The notes below the pieces were generated by a model. That model was not told where the DNA came from. It made no database searches and worked only from the letters and a program-made list of their open reading frames with translations. The translations under genes and the position numbers were made by a program. From Penaeus vannamei (taxonomy: Eukaryota > Arthropoda > Malacostraca > Decapoda > Penaeidae), in NCBI RefSeq assembly GCF_042767895.1, contig NC_091555.1:44394282-44406781 (forward strand): a stretch of 12,500 bases of DNA. The letters run 5' to 3'. Shown piece after piece: positions 1-8,200 of the stretch; positions within the stretch are counted from its first letter, which is position 1, and every line of letters starts with the position of its first letter.

Positions 1-11
1 GGGATCTTTTT

Positions 12-310
12 GATTTCTTCTTTTTTTTCTTCTTTCTTTCGTCTTCTTATTTTCGTTATTTGCTTTCTCTTTTTTTTTTTTCTTTCTCGTTCTCTTTCTC
101 TCACCTTCGTTTTTTTCTTTCTCTCTCTCTCTTTCTTACTCACCTTCTCTTTCTACCTCACTTTCTCTCTTTTTCGCTCACTCACTCTCCTTCTCTGTCT
201 CCCTCTCCTTCTCCCTCTCCCTCCCTCCCTCCCCCCCTCTCTCTCTATCCCTCCCTCCCTCCCTCTCCCTCTATCCCTCCCTCCCTCTCCCTCTCCCTCT
301 CCCTCTCCCT

Positions 311-342
<32 letters not shown>

Positions 343-345
343 TGC
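12..345. repeat. Polypyrimidine low-complexity tract (T-rich, then CCCTCT and CT repeats)
   Basis: The plus strand is almost only C and T. It begins T-rich, becomes CCCT/CCCTCT-rich after about 190, and ends in a CT dinucleotide run from about 322 to 342. The stretch 274-343 is pure pyrimidine, 70 bases without a break; single A interruptions sit at 247 and 273. Open frames through it translate to Ser/Leu/Pro or Phe/Leu strings (or Arg/Glu/Gly on the other strand), which is what such DNA gives in any frame, so I do not call a gene. Confidence 0.95.
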
Positions 346-486
346 GCGCTCGAGTTGGGAATTTCCTCTCGATAAGATTCCAAAATAATCCGCCAGGAAT
401 CGACGGACATGTTGAGTGAACTATTCATCATGAGAAGAAAGTAATGAAAATGGAAGAGAGTCTTTTAAGATATTATGTCTTCATTT
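346..486. other. Short complex-sequence spacer, no gene seen
   Basis: About 140 bases of mixed composition separate two CT-rich repeats. No splice-flanked exon, RNA gene or repeat copy is evident. It starts with GCGCGCTCGAG just after the CT run. Confidence 0.6.
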
Positions 487-735
487 TCTTTTTTTTTTCT
501 CTCTCTCTCTCATTCTCTTTTGTTTTATCTTATCTCATTTTCTTTTCTTTTTTTTCTCTCTCTCATTCTCTTTTGTTTTATCTTATCTCATTTTCTTTTC
601 TTTTTTCTCTCTCTCATTCTCTTTTGTTTTATCTTATTTCATTTTCTTTTCTTTTTTTATCTCTCTCCCATTCTCTTGTTTTATCTTATCTCATTTTTTT
701 TTTCTCTCTCTCATTCTCTTTTGTTTTATCTTCTC
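487..735. repeat. CT-rich minisatellite, about 5 copies of 43-54 bp
   Basis: The anchor CATTCTCTT recurs at about 511, 564, 615, 669 and 712, spacing 53, 51, 54 and 43. Each unit is a T run, a CT run, the anchor, then TGTTTTATCTTATCTCATTTT. Most of the length differences come from the T and CT runs; the last interval is also shortened around TCATTTTC. Overlapping Phe/Ser/Leu-rich open frames reflect composition only. Confidence 0.9.
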
Positions 736-884
736 TCCTTCATTCTTCGACTCTTTTTATCTCCTCTCTCTCCTCTTCTTCCTCTTCGTGGAAATCTGAA
801 GGTTATATTGGATTTGATGGAAAACTACGTAAACTTTTTTTTGTAATAAATGTGATAAATGATTATTTAGAAAATGAATATCGG
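736..884. other. AT-rich spacer, no gene seen
   Basis: A CT-rich tail to about 785 is followed by about 100 bases of ordinary AT-rich sequence before the microsatellite block. Nothing recognisable. Confidence 0.55.
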
Positions 885-1024
885 TCACACATACACACAT
901 AAGTATAGATATTTACATATAAGCGTGTGTATCTGCATGTGTGTATATGTATATAAATATATTTACATAAATATATATGCAAGTATGTATATACATATAT
1001 ATATATATACACATACTTTAATGA

Positions 1025-1026
<2 letters not shown>
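885..1026. repeat. Degenerate TA/CA-rich microsatellite flank
   Basis: ATAC, ACAT, TATA and GTGT words alternate without a strict period, leading into the pure AT run. It looks like decayed microsatellite of the same kind as the block to its right. Confidence 0.8.

Positions 1027-1094
<68 letters not shown>
1027..1094. repeat. (AT)34 microsatellite
   Basis: Sixty-eight bases of uninterrupted AT dinucleotide. Such runs are self-complementary and can extrude as a cruciform. The Ile/Tyr alternation of open frames here is the reading of AT repeats. Confidence 0.98.
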
Positions 1095-1097
<3 letters not shown>

Positions 1098-1136
1098 TAT
1101 ATATGCACATGTATACACACACACACACATACAGAT

Positions 1137-1187
<51 letters not shown>

Positions 1188-1192
1188 CACAG

Positions 1193-1227
<35 letters not shown>

Positions 1228-1260
1228 CATACACTCACGCGCGCGCATATACATACAGAT
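1095..1260. repeat. Compound microsatellite: CA, (ACAG)11, (AC)13, CG run
   Basis: After the AT run come ATGCACATG words and a short CA run. Eleven perfect ACAG units follow at 1141-1184, then about 13 AC units from 1193, and a short CGCGCGCGC run near 1238-1246. Long alternating purine-pyrimidine stretches dominate the right half. Cys/Val/Ser/Leu repeats in minus-strand frames come from these microsatellites. Confidence 0.96.
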
Positions 1261-1284
1261 ACACCGACCAAATACACGAATCTC

Positions 1285-1365
1285 TCCGAAACGGTTACAG
1301 GAACTCGAACTTTTGCCGGCAGTAAATCAGCGCATCGGAAGAAATCCATTTTACTGCGAGACTGA
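1285..1365. repeat. Decayed left-edge unit of the 51-bp minisatellite
   Basis: The segment beginning GAACTTTTGCCGGCAG and continuing through CAGCGCATCGGAAGAAA can be laid beside the regular unit (GACCTTTTCCACGGCAG, then CAGCGAGCGG, AGACGGAAAAG) with mismatches and a small gap. I read it as an old degenerate unit at the array edge. The match was made by eye and is modest. Confidence 0.5.
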
Positions 1366-2552
1366 GACCTTTTCCACGGCAGCCAGCGAGCGGAGACGGA
1401 AAAGAAGAGTGACTGCGACCTTTTCCACGGCAGCCAGCGAGCGGAGACGGAAAAGAAGAGTGACTGCGACCTTTTCCACGGCAGCCAGCGAGCGGAGACG
1501 GAAAAGAAGAGTGACTGCGACCTTTTCCACGGCAGCCAGCGAGCGGAGACGGAAAAGAAGAGTGACTGCGACCTTTTCCACGGCAGCCAGCGAGCGGAGA
1601 CGGAAAAGAAGAGTGACTGCGACCTTTTCCACGGCAGCCAGCGAGCGGTGACGGAAAAGAAGAGTGACTGAGACCTTTTCCACGGCAGCCAGCGAGCGGA
1701 GACGGAAAAGAAGAGTGACTGCGACCTTTTCCACGACAGCCAGCGAGCGGAGACGGAAAAGAAGAGTGACTGCGACCTTTTCCACGGCAGCCAGCGAGCG
1801 GAGACGGAAAAGAAGAGTGACTGCGACCTTTTCCACGGCAGCCAGCGAGCGGAGACGGAAAAGAAGAGTGACTGCGACCTTTTCCACGGCAGCCAGCGAG
1901 CGGAGACGGAAAAGAAGAGTGACTGCGACCTTTTCCACGGCAGCCAGCGAGCGGAGACGGAAAAGAAGAGTGACTGCGACCTTTTCCACGGCAGCCAGCG
2001 AGCGGAGACGGAAAAGAAGAGTGACTGCGACCTTTTCCACGGCAGCCAGGGAGCGGAGACGGAAAAGAAGAGTGACTGCGACCTTTTCCACGGCAGCCAG
2101 CGAGCGGAGACGGAAAAGAAGAGTGACTGCGACCTTTTCCACGGCAGCCAGCGAGCGGAGACGGAAAAGAAGAGTGACTGCGACCTTTTCCACGGCAGCC
2201 AGCGAGCGGAGACGGAAAAGAAGAGTGACTGCGACCTTTTCCACGGCAGCCAGCGAGCGGAGACGGAAAAGAAGAGTGACTGCGACCTTTTCCACGGCAG
2301 CCAGCGAGCGGAGACGGAAAAGAAGAGTGACTGCGACCTTTTCCACGGCAGCCAGCGAGCGGAGACGGAAAAGAAGAGTGACTGCGACCTTTTCCACGGC
2401 AGCCAGCGAGCGGAGACGGAAAAGAAGAGTGACTGAGACCTTTTCCAGGCTTCGTCGCGGCAGCCAGCGAGCGGAGACGGAAAAGAAGAGTGACTGAGAC
2501 CTTTTCCAGGCTTCGTCGCGGCAGCCAGCGAGCGGAGACGGAAAAGAAGAGT
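1366..2552. repeat. Homogeneous 51-bp minisatellite (21 units plus two insertion-bearing terminal units)
   Basis: The word GACCTTTTCCA recurs every 51 bases from 1366 to 2437, which gives 21 regular units. Two further units start at 2437 and 2498 and carry a 10-bp insertion (CCAGGCTTCGTCGCGGC instead of CCACGGC). The first is 61 bp; the second breaks off near 2552 at GAAGAGTTTCGG. Only a few substitutions stand out: A to T at 1649, G to A at 1736, C to G at 2050, and GAGACC instead of GCGACC at units starting 1366, 1672 and 2437. Because 51 is 17 codons, open frames persist on both strands as 17-residue repeats; one minus-strand frame reaches 517 codons but ends inside the CA/GACA microsatellite. 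Open frames in several phases at once argue for a repeat, not a gene. Confidence 0.97.
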
Positions 2553-2640
2553 TTCGGATTTCTGCAAAGTTGCCGTCCAGATTTTCCCCGGCAAGTTGTT
2601 GGCGAGCAGCAGCAGGAGTCGCGGAATCTGTAGCATTGTT
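2553..2640. other. Right flank of 51-bp array, possibly a decayed unit
   Basis: ATTTTCCCCGGCAAG followed by GGCGAGCAGC loosely resembles the array unit (CTTTTCCACGGCAGCC, GCGAGCGG). No gene signal is seen. Confidence 0.4.
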
Positions 2641-2958
2641 CTGGTCATTAATGTGATTTGGTTTCGGTTACATATGTGAGGGTTTGTTTGTTTGTTTGTT
2701 TTTTTTTAATGTGATTTTGGTCATCTTGCTCATTAATGTGATTTCGTTTCAGTTATATGTGATTTTTTTTTTTTAATGTGATTTTGGTCATCTTGCTCAT
2801 TCATGTGATTTCGTTTCGGTTATATATGTGGAGTTTGTTTATGTGATTTTGGTCATGTTGCTCATTAATGTATTTCGTTTCAGTTATTTATGTGGAGTTT
2901 TTTTATGTGATTTTGGTCATGTTGTTCATTAATGTATTTCGTTTCAGTTATATATGCC
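2641..2958. repeat. Decayed tandem repeat of about 65 bp, 4-5 copies
   Basis: GTGATTTTGGTCAT recurs at about 2711, 2778, 2843 and 2907 (spacing 67, 65, 64), each followed by TGCTCATTAATGTGATTTCG-like and CAGTTATATATG-like words. A partial first copy starts near 2642. Copies differ by several substitutions and by T-run length, so this array is older than the 51-bp array beside it. Confidence 0.9.
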
Positions 2959-2960
2959 AA

Positions 2961-2968
2961 TTTTTTTT

Positions 2969-2999
<31 letters not shown>
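2961..2999. repeat. Long T run (9 T, C, 29 T)
   Basis: Homopolymer T interrupted once by C at 2970. It could be the poly(A) tail of a minus-strand retroposon or just slippage growth; no element body was recognised next to it. Confidence 0.95.
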
Positions 3000-3054
3000 G
3001 AAACGTGATCTTGGCATGGACATTTCGATTCAGGAAAAAAAAAGTTGTATCTAG

Positions 3055-3365
3055 TGATTCCTTCAAGTAAATATGAAATTGAGCTTCATTTCATATGGCT
3101 CTCTGAAGGATAACTTATTAGTTTACATATATTTTCATAGATATTTTTGGGACAGTTTGATTCAGATCTTTTTTTTTTTTTTTTTTTTGGTGATTCCTTG
3201 AAGTAAATATATTTTCATAGATATTTATGGGACGGACAGTTTGATTCAGAATTTTTTTTTTTTTTAGTGATTCCTTGAAGTAAATATGAAGCTTCATTTC
3301 ATATGGCTCTCTGAAGGATAACTTAATCGTCTACATATATTTTCATGGATGTTTATGACAGTCTA
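3055..3365. repeat. Three copies of a T-tailed repeat, the middle one internally deleted
   Basis: GTGATTCCTT starts copies at about 3055, 3190 and 3267. Copies one and three contain AGCTTCATTTCATATGG and CTCTCTGAAGGATAACTTA; the middle copy lacks this inner segment of nearly 60 bp but keeps both ends (AAGTAAATAT joined to ATTTTCATAGATATTT). The first two copies end in GATTCAGA plus a run of T that abuts the next copy; the third fades into unique sequence near 3365. Confidence 0.88.
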
Positions 3366-3835
3366 TAAGCCTGAAAATAAACCTGCAAAAGCCAACATTT
3401 CGAAACATAGGGTTGAAAGCAGAAAAAAAGTTGCGAGGTTCTAAAAGCAAAAAAATGCCATAGCTGTTGTCGAAATAGTTTTGGATGAAATGAAACAAAA
3501 GATACAAAAAAAAGAGTTAAACTTTTTCGTTTATTTCCCTAAATGGTTATGAATGTATCTCTCTCTAAAAAAAAGAAATCATATAAATATATACGCCACT
3601 TTTTAATATCATTTTTATGGTTTCATATTCGCAGCGCAATAAAAGAGGCTTTTTCATATAAAGAAACACTGGGATTTTGTTAAACATTTTGAAACTGGAT
3701 ACCTAGCAAGTAAGAAGAATAGGGAAAAAAGCGAAAGATTTTAGATTCTCAATTATTTTCCTCGCTCCATATTGGAATGACGCAATATTTCGGATAAAAG
3801 GAAAACAAAATCCTGATAAAATCCTTGTTCACAAA
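3366..3835. other. AT-rich complex sequence, no gene seen
   Basis: About 470 bases without tandem structure. Short A runs and AATAAA-like words occur, as expected by chance at this composition. Open frames are short. I see no exon, RNA gene or transposon end here; it may be intergenic or intronic. Confidence 0.6.
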
Positions 3836-3990
3836 AAAATAAAAATAAAAAATAAAATAAAATAAAAATAAAAAACGAAAAAAAGTTATTACACAGTACT
3901 ATGCGTATATACCAATAAACATACATACAGACACACACATACATATACATTACATGAATATCTGCGTGCGTGCGCGTGTGTATGCGCATG
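3836..3990. repeat. A-rich AAAAT-type run and CA/CATA-rich microsatellite
   Basis: 3836-3885 is built of AAAAT and AAAAAT words. 3903-3985 is rich in ACATACA, ACACACA, GTGCGTGCG and GTGTGT words, alternating purine and pyrimidine. A 78-codon minus-strand frame through it is compositional. Confidence 0.85.
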
Positions 3991-4019
3991 ATTCCCCTTC
4001 TTTAGACACTCCATCGAAT

Positions 4020-4235
4020 TCCGAAACCAAAACGACTGTGTCCGGTAAACGAGGTGATTCGAAGTCAGGTCGACCCGAAGACGGACCAAGTAAGGTCAAC
4101 GAGTCAGTCCAGTGAGTCAGGGAGAGGACTCGTCACGGCGCTTCAGTCCGGCGACTCGACCGAGACTGGCGAACGAGGCGACTGATCCGACTCAGGTAAC
4201 CGAGTCGATTCAGGTAAACGAGTCGATTCAGAGTC
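4020..4235. repeat. Degenerate GAGTC/GACTC-rich left flank of the main array
   Basis: GAGTC, GACTC and GTAAACGAG words recur irregularly. Near 4195-4227 two 18-bp units can be seen side by side (CAGGTAACCGAGTCGATT, then CAGGTAAACGAGTCGATT). Similar words are found on the far side of the main array at 8200-9012, so the main array seems to lie inside an older field of the same repeat family. Confidence 0.8.
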
Positions 4236-7200
4236 GGGGGGAATTGGAGGACCGAGTCGAACAAAACCGGTCGATTCACCGTGTCACGTGACTGAGAGGA
4301 TTCATCGGACTGGTCGGGGGAATTGGAGGACCGAGTCGAACCAGTCGATTCACCGAGTCACGTGACTGAGAGGACTCATCGAACTGGTAGGGGGAATTGG
4401 AGGACCGAGTCGAACAAACCGGTCGATTCACAGAGTCACGTGACTGAGAGGACTCACCGGACTGGTAGGGGGAATTGGAGGACCGAGTCGAACAGAACCT
4501 GTCGATTCACCGAGTCACGTGACTGAGAGGACTCATCGGACTGGTAGGGGGAATTGGAGGACCGAGTCGAACAAAACCGGTCGATTCACCGAGTCACGCG
4601 ACTGAGAGGACTCATCGGACTGGTAGGGGGAATTGGAGGACCGAGTCGAACCAGTCGAGTCACCGAGTCACGTGACTGAGAGGACTCATCGAACTGGTCG
4701 GGGGAATTGGAGGACTGAGTCGAACAAAACCAGTCGAGTCACGTGACTGAGAGGACTCACCGGACTGGTAGGGGGAATTGGAGGACCGAGTCGAACCAGT
4801 CGAGTCACCGGGTCACGTGACTGAGAGGACTCATCGGACTGGTCGGGGGAATTGGAGGACCGAGTCGAACAAAACCAGTCGAGTCACCGGGTCACGTGAC
4901 TGAGAGGACTCATCGGACTGGTAGGGGGAATTGGAGGACCGAGTCGAACAAAACCAGTCGAGTCACGTGACTGAGAGGACTCATCGGACTGGTAGGGGGA
5001 ATTGGATGACCGAGTCGAACCAGTCGAGTCACCGAGTCACGTGACTGAGAGGACTCATCGGACTGGTCGGGGGAATTGGAGGACCGAGTCGAACCAGTCG
5101 AGTCACCGAGTCACGTGACTGAGAGGACTCATCGAACTGGTCGGGGGAATTGGAGGACCGAGTCGAACCAGTCGAGTCACCGAGTCACGTGACTGAGAGG
5201 ACTCATCGAACTGGTCGGGGGAATTGGAGGACCGAGTCGAACAAAACCGGTCGAGTCACCGAGTCACGTGACTGAGAGGACTCATCGGACTGGTCGGGGG
5301 AATTGGAGGACCGAGTCGAACAAAACCAGTCGAGTCACCGGGTCACGTGACTGAGAGGACTCATCGAACTGGTAGGGGGAATTGGAGGACCGAGTCGAAC
5401 CAGTCGATTCACCGGGTCACGTGACTGAGAGGACTCATCGGACTGGTCGGGGGAATTGGAGGACCGAGTCGAACAAAACCAGTCGAGTCACGTGACTGAG
5501 AGGACTCATCGGACTGGTCGGGGGAATTGGAGGACCGAGTCGAACCAGTCGATTCACCGGGTCACGTGACTGAGAGGACTCATCGGACTGGTAGGGGGAA
5601 TTGGAGGACCGAGTCGAACAAAACCAGTCGAGTCACCGGGTCACGTGACTGAGAGGACTCATCGGACTGGTCGGGGGAATTGGAGGACCGAGTCGAACAA
5701 AACCAGTCGAGTCACCGGGTCACGTGACTGAGAGGACTCATCGAACTGGTAGGGGGAATTGGAGGACCGAGTCGAACAAAACCAGTCGATTCACCGGGTC
5801 ACGTGACTGGGAGGACTCACCGGACTGGTAGGGGGAATTGGAGGACCGAGTCGAACAAAACCAGTCGATTCACCGAGTCACGTGACTGAGAGGACTCATC
5901 GGACTGGTAGGGGGAATTGGAGGACCGAGTCGAACAAAACCAGTCGAGTCACCGGGTCACGTGACGGAGAGGACTCATCGGACTGGTAGGGGGAATTGGA
6001 GGACCGAGTCGAACAAAACCAGTCGAGTCACCGGGTCACGTGACGGAGAGGACTCATCGGACTGGTAGGGGGAATTGGAGGACCGAGTCGAACAAAACCG
6101 GTCGATTCACCGAGTCACGTGACTGAGAGGACTCATCGGACTGGTAGGGGGAATCGGAGGACCGAGTCGAACAAAACCAGTCGAGTCACCGGGTCACGTG
6201 ACTGGGAGGACTCATCGGACTGGTAGGGGGAATCGGAGGACCGAGTCGAACAAAACCAGTCGAGTCACCGGGTCACGTGACTGGGAGGACTCATCGGACT
6301 GGTAGGGGGAATCGGAGGACCGAGTCGAACAAAACCAGCTGAGTCACCGGGTCACGTGACGGAGAGGACTCATCGGACTGGTAGGGGGAATCGGAGGACC
6401 GAGTCGAACAAAACCAGTCGAGTCACCGGGTCACGTGACTGGGAGGACTCATCGGACTGGTAGGGGGAACTGGAGGACCGAGTCGAACAAACCGGTCGAG
6501 TCACCGGGTCACGTGACTGAGAGGACTCATCGGACTGGTAGGGGGAACTGGAGGACCGAGTCGAACAGAACCGGTCGAGTCACGTGACTGAGAGGACTCA
6601 TCGGACTGGTAGGGGGAATCGGAGGACCGAGTCGAACAAAACCAGTCGAGTCACGTGACTGAGAGGACTCATCGGACTGGTAGGGGGAATTGGAGGACCG
6701 AGTCGAACAAAACCAGTCGAGTCACGTGACGGAGAGGACTCACCGGACTGGTAGGGGGAATTGGAGGACCGAGTCGAACAAAACCAGTCGAGTCACCGAG
6801 TCACGTGACTGAGAGGACTCATCGGACTGGTAGGGGGAATTGGAGGACCGAGTCGAACAAAACCAGTCGAGTCACGTGACTGAGAGGACTCATCGGACTG
6901 GTCGGGGGAATTGGAGGACCGAGTCGAACAAAACCAGTCGAGTCACGTGACTGAGAGGACTCACCGGACTGGTAGGGGGAATTGGAGGACCGAGTCGAAC
7001 AAAACCAGTCGAGTCACGTGACTGAGAGGACTCACCGGACTGGTAGGGGGAATTGGAGGACCGAGTCGAACAAAACCAGTCGAGTCACGTGACTGAGAGG
7101 ACTCATCGGACTGGTCGGGGGAATTGGAGGACCGAGTCGAACAAAACCAGTCGAGTCACGTGACTGAGAGGACTCACCGGACTGGTAGGGGGAATTGGAG

Positions 7201-8200
7201 GACCGAGTCGAACAAAACCAGTCGAGTCACGTGACTGAGAGGACTCACCGGACTGGTAGGGGGAATTGGAGGACCGAGTCGAACAAAACCAGTCGAGTCA
7301 CGTGACTGAGAGGACTCATCGGACTGGTCGGGGGAATTGGAGGACCGAGTCGAACAAAACCAGTCGAGTCACGTGACTGAGAGGACTCATCGGACTGGTA
7401 GGGGGAATTGGAGGACCGAGTCGAACAGAACCAGTCGAGTCACGTGACTGAGAGGACTCATCGGACTGGTAGGGGGAATTGGAGGACCGAGTCGAACAGA
7501 ACCAGTCGAGTCACGTGACTGAGAGGACTCATCGGACTGGTAGGGGGAATTGGAGGACCGAGTCGAACAAAACCAGTCGAGTCACGTGACTGAGAGGACT
7601 CATCGGACTGGTCGGGGGAATTGGAGGACCGAGTCGAACAAAACCAGTCGAGTCACGTGACTGAGAGGACTCATCGGACTGGTAGGGGGAATTGGAGGAC
7701 CGAGTCGAACAGAACCAGTCGAGTCACGTGACTGAGAGGACTCATCGGACTGGTAGGGGGAATTGGAGGACCGAGTCGAACAGAACCAGTCGAGTCACGT
7801 GACTGAGAGGACTCATCGGACTGGTCGGGGGAATTGGAGGACCGAGTCGAACGAACCAGTCGAGTCACCGGGTCACGTGACCGAGAGGACTCATCGGACT
7901 GGTAGGGGGAATTGGAGGACCGAGTCGAACAAAACCAGTCGAGTCACGTGACTGAGAGGACTCGTCGAACTGGTAGGGGGAATTGGAGGACCGAGTCGAA
8001 CAAAACCAGTCGAGTCACGTGACTGAGAGGACTCATCGAACTGGTAGGGGGAATTGGAGGACCGAGTCGAACAAAACCAGTCGAGTCACGTGACGGAGAG
8101 GACTCATCGGACTGGTAGGGGGAATTGGAGGACCGAGTCGAACAAAACCAGTCGAGTCACCGAGTCACGTGACAGAGAGGACTCACCGAACTGGTAAGGG
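4236..8200. repeat. Main GAGTC minisatellite, about 53 units of 71/74/79 bp with a CACGTG palindrome in each
   Basis: The anchor GGGGGAATTGGAGGACC (or GGGGGAATCGG, GGGGGAACTGG) recurs about 53 times. A basic 71-bp unit runs: GGGGGAATTGGAGGACCGAG, TCGAACAAAACCAGTC, GAGTCACGTGACTGAGAGG, ACTCATCGGACTGGTA. Two indels explain most lengths: an 8-bp duplication giving GAGTCACCGAGTCACGTG (79 bp), and loss of AAAAC near CGAACAAAACC (74 bp with the duplication). The left half (to about 6540) is mostly 79- and 74-bp units; from about 6540 to 8117 nearly all are 71 bp. CACGTG is intact in every unit by my reading except one (CACGCG near 4595). Short open frames of 62-67 codons are repeat translations. 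The array ends where GGTAAGGGGGAAAAAAG breaks the pattern near 8195. Confidence 0.97.
6904..7329. repeat. Higher-order repeat: two identical 213-bp trimers within the main array
   Basis: Three consecutive 71-bp units form a block: first opens TCGGGGG and ends CACCGG, second opens TAGGGGG and ends CACCGG, third opens TAGGGGG and ends CATCGG. The block 6904-7116 recurs at 7117-7329, and I see no difference between the two copies. This is the signature of a recent three-unit duplication by unequal exchange or similar. Confidence 0.85.

Noticed and set aside
1095..2648. 517-codon minus-strand open frame with a 17-residue repeat and a hydrophobic N-terminal stretch
   Set aside because: The frame is held open by the 51-bp period, other frames on both strands are open too, and it terminates within CA/GACA microsatellite. 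No domain is recognisable.
2961..2999. T runs as retroposon poly(A) tails (also 11049-11090)
   Set aside because: No element body, internal promoter boxes or target-site duplication could be recognised; simple slippage is enough to explain them.
3366..3835. AATAAA words as a polyadenylation signal of a gene
   Set aside because: The region is AT-rich, so such words are expected by chance, and there is no upstream coding sequence.
4236..8200. CRISPR-like regular repeats
   Set aside because: There are no unique spacers: the whole unit repeats, and the sequence context is eukaryotic satellite DNA.
4236..8200. Telomere-like TAGGGGG words
   Set aside because: They occur once per 71-79 bp unit, not as a tandem short telomeric repeat such as TTAGG or TTAGGG.
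4236..8200. Centromeric satellite identity
   Set aside because: About 4 kb with several unrelated neighbouring arrays is too little to support it, and no known centromere-protein box can be claimed for an unidentified species.
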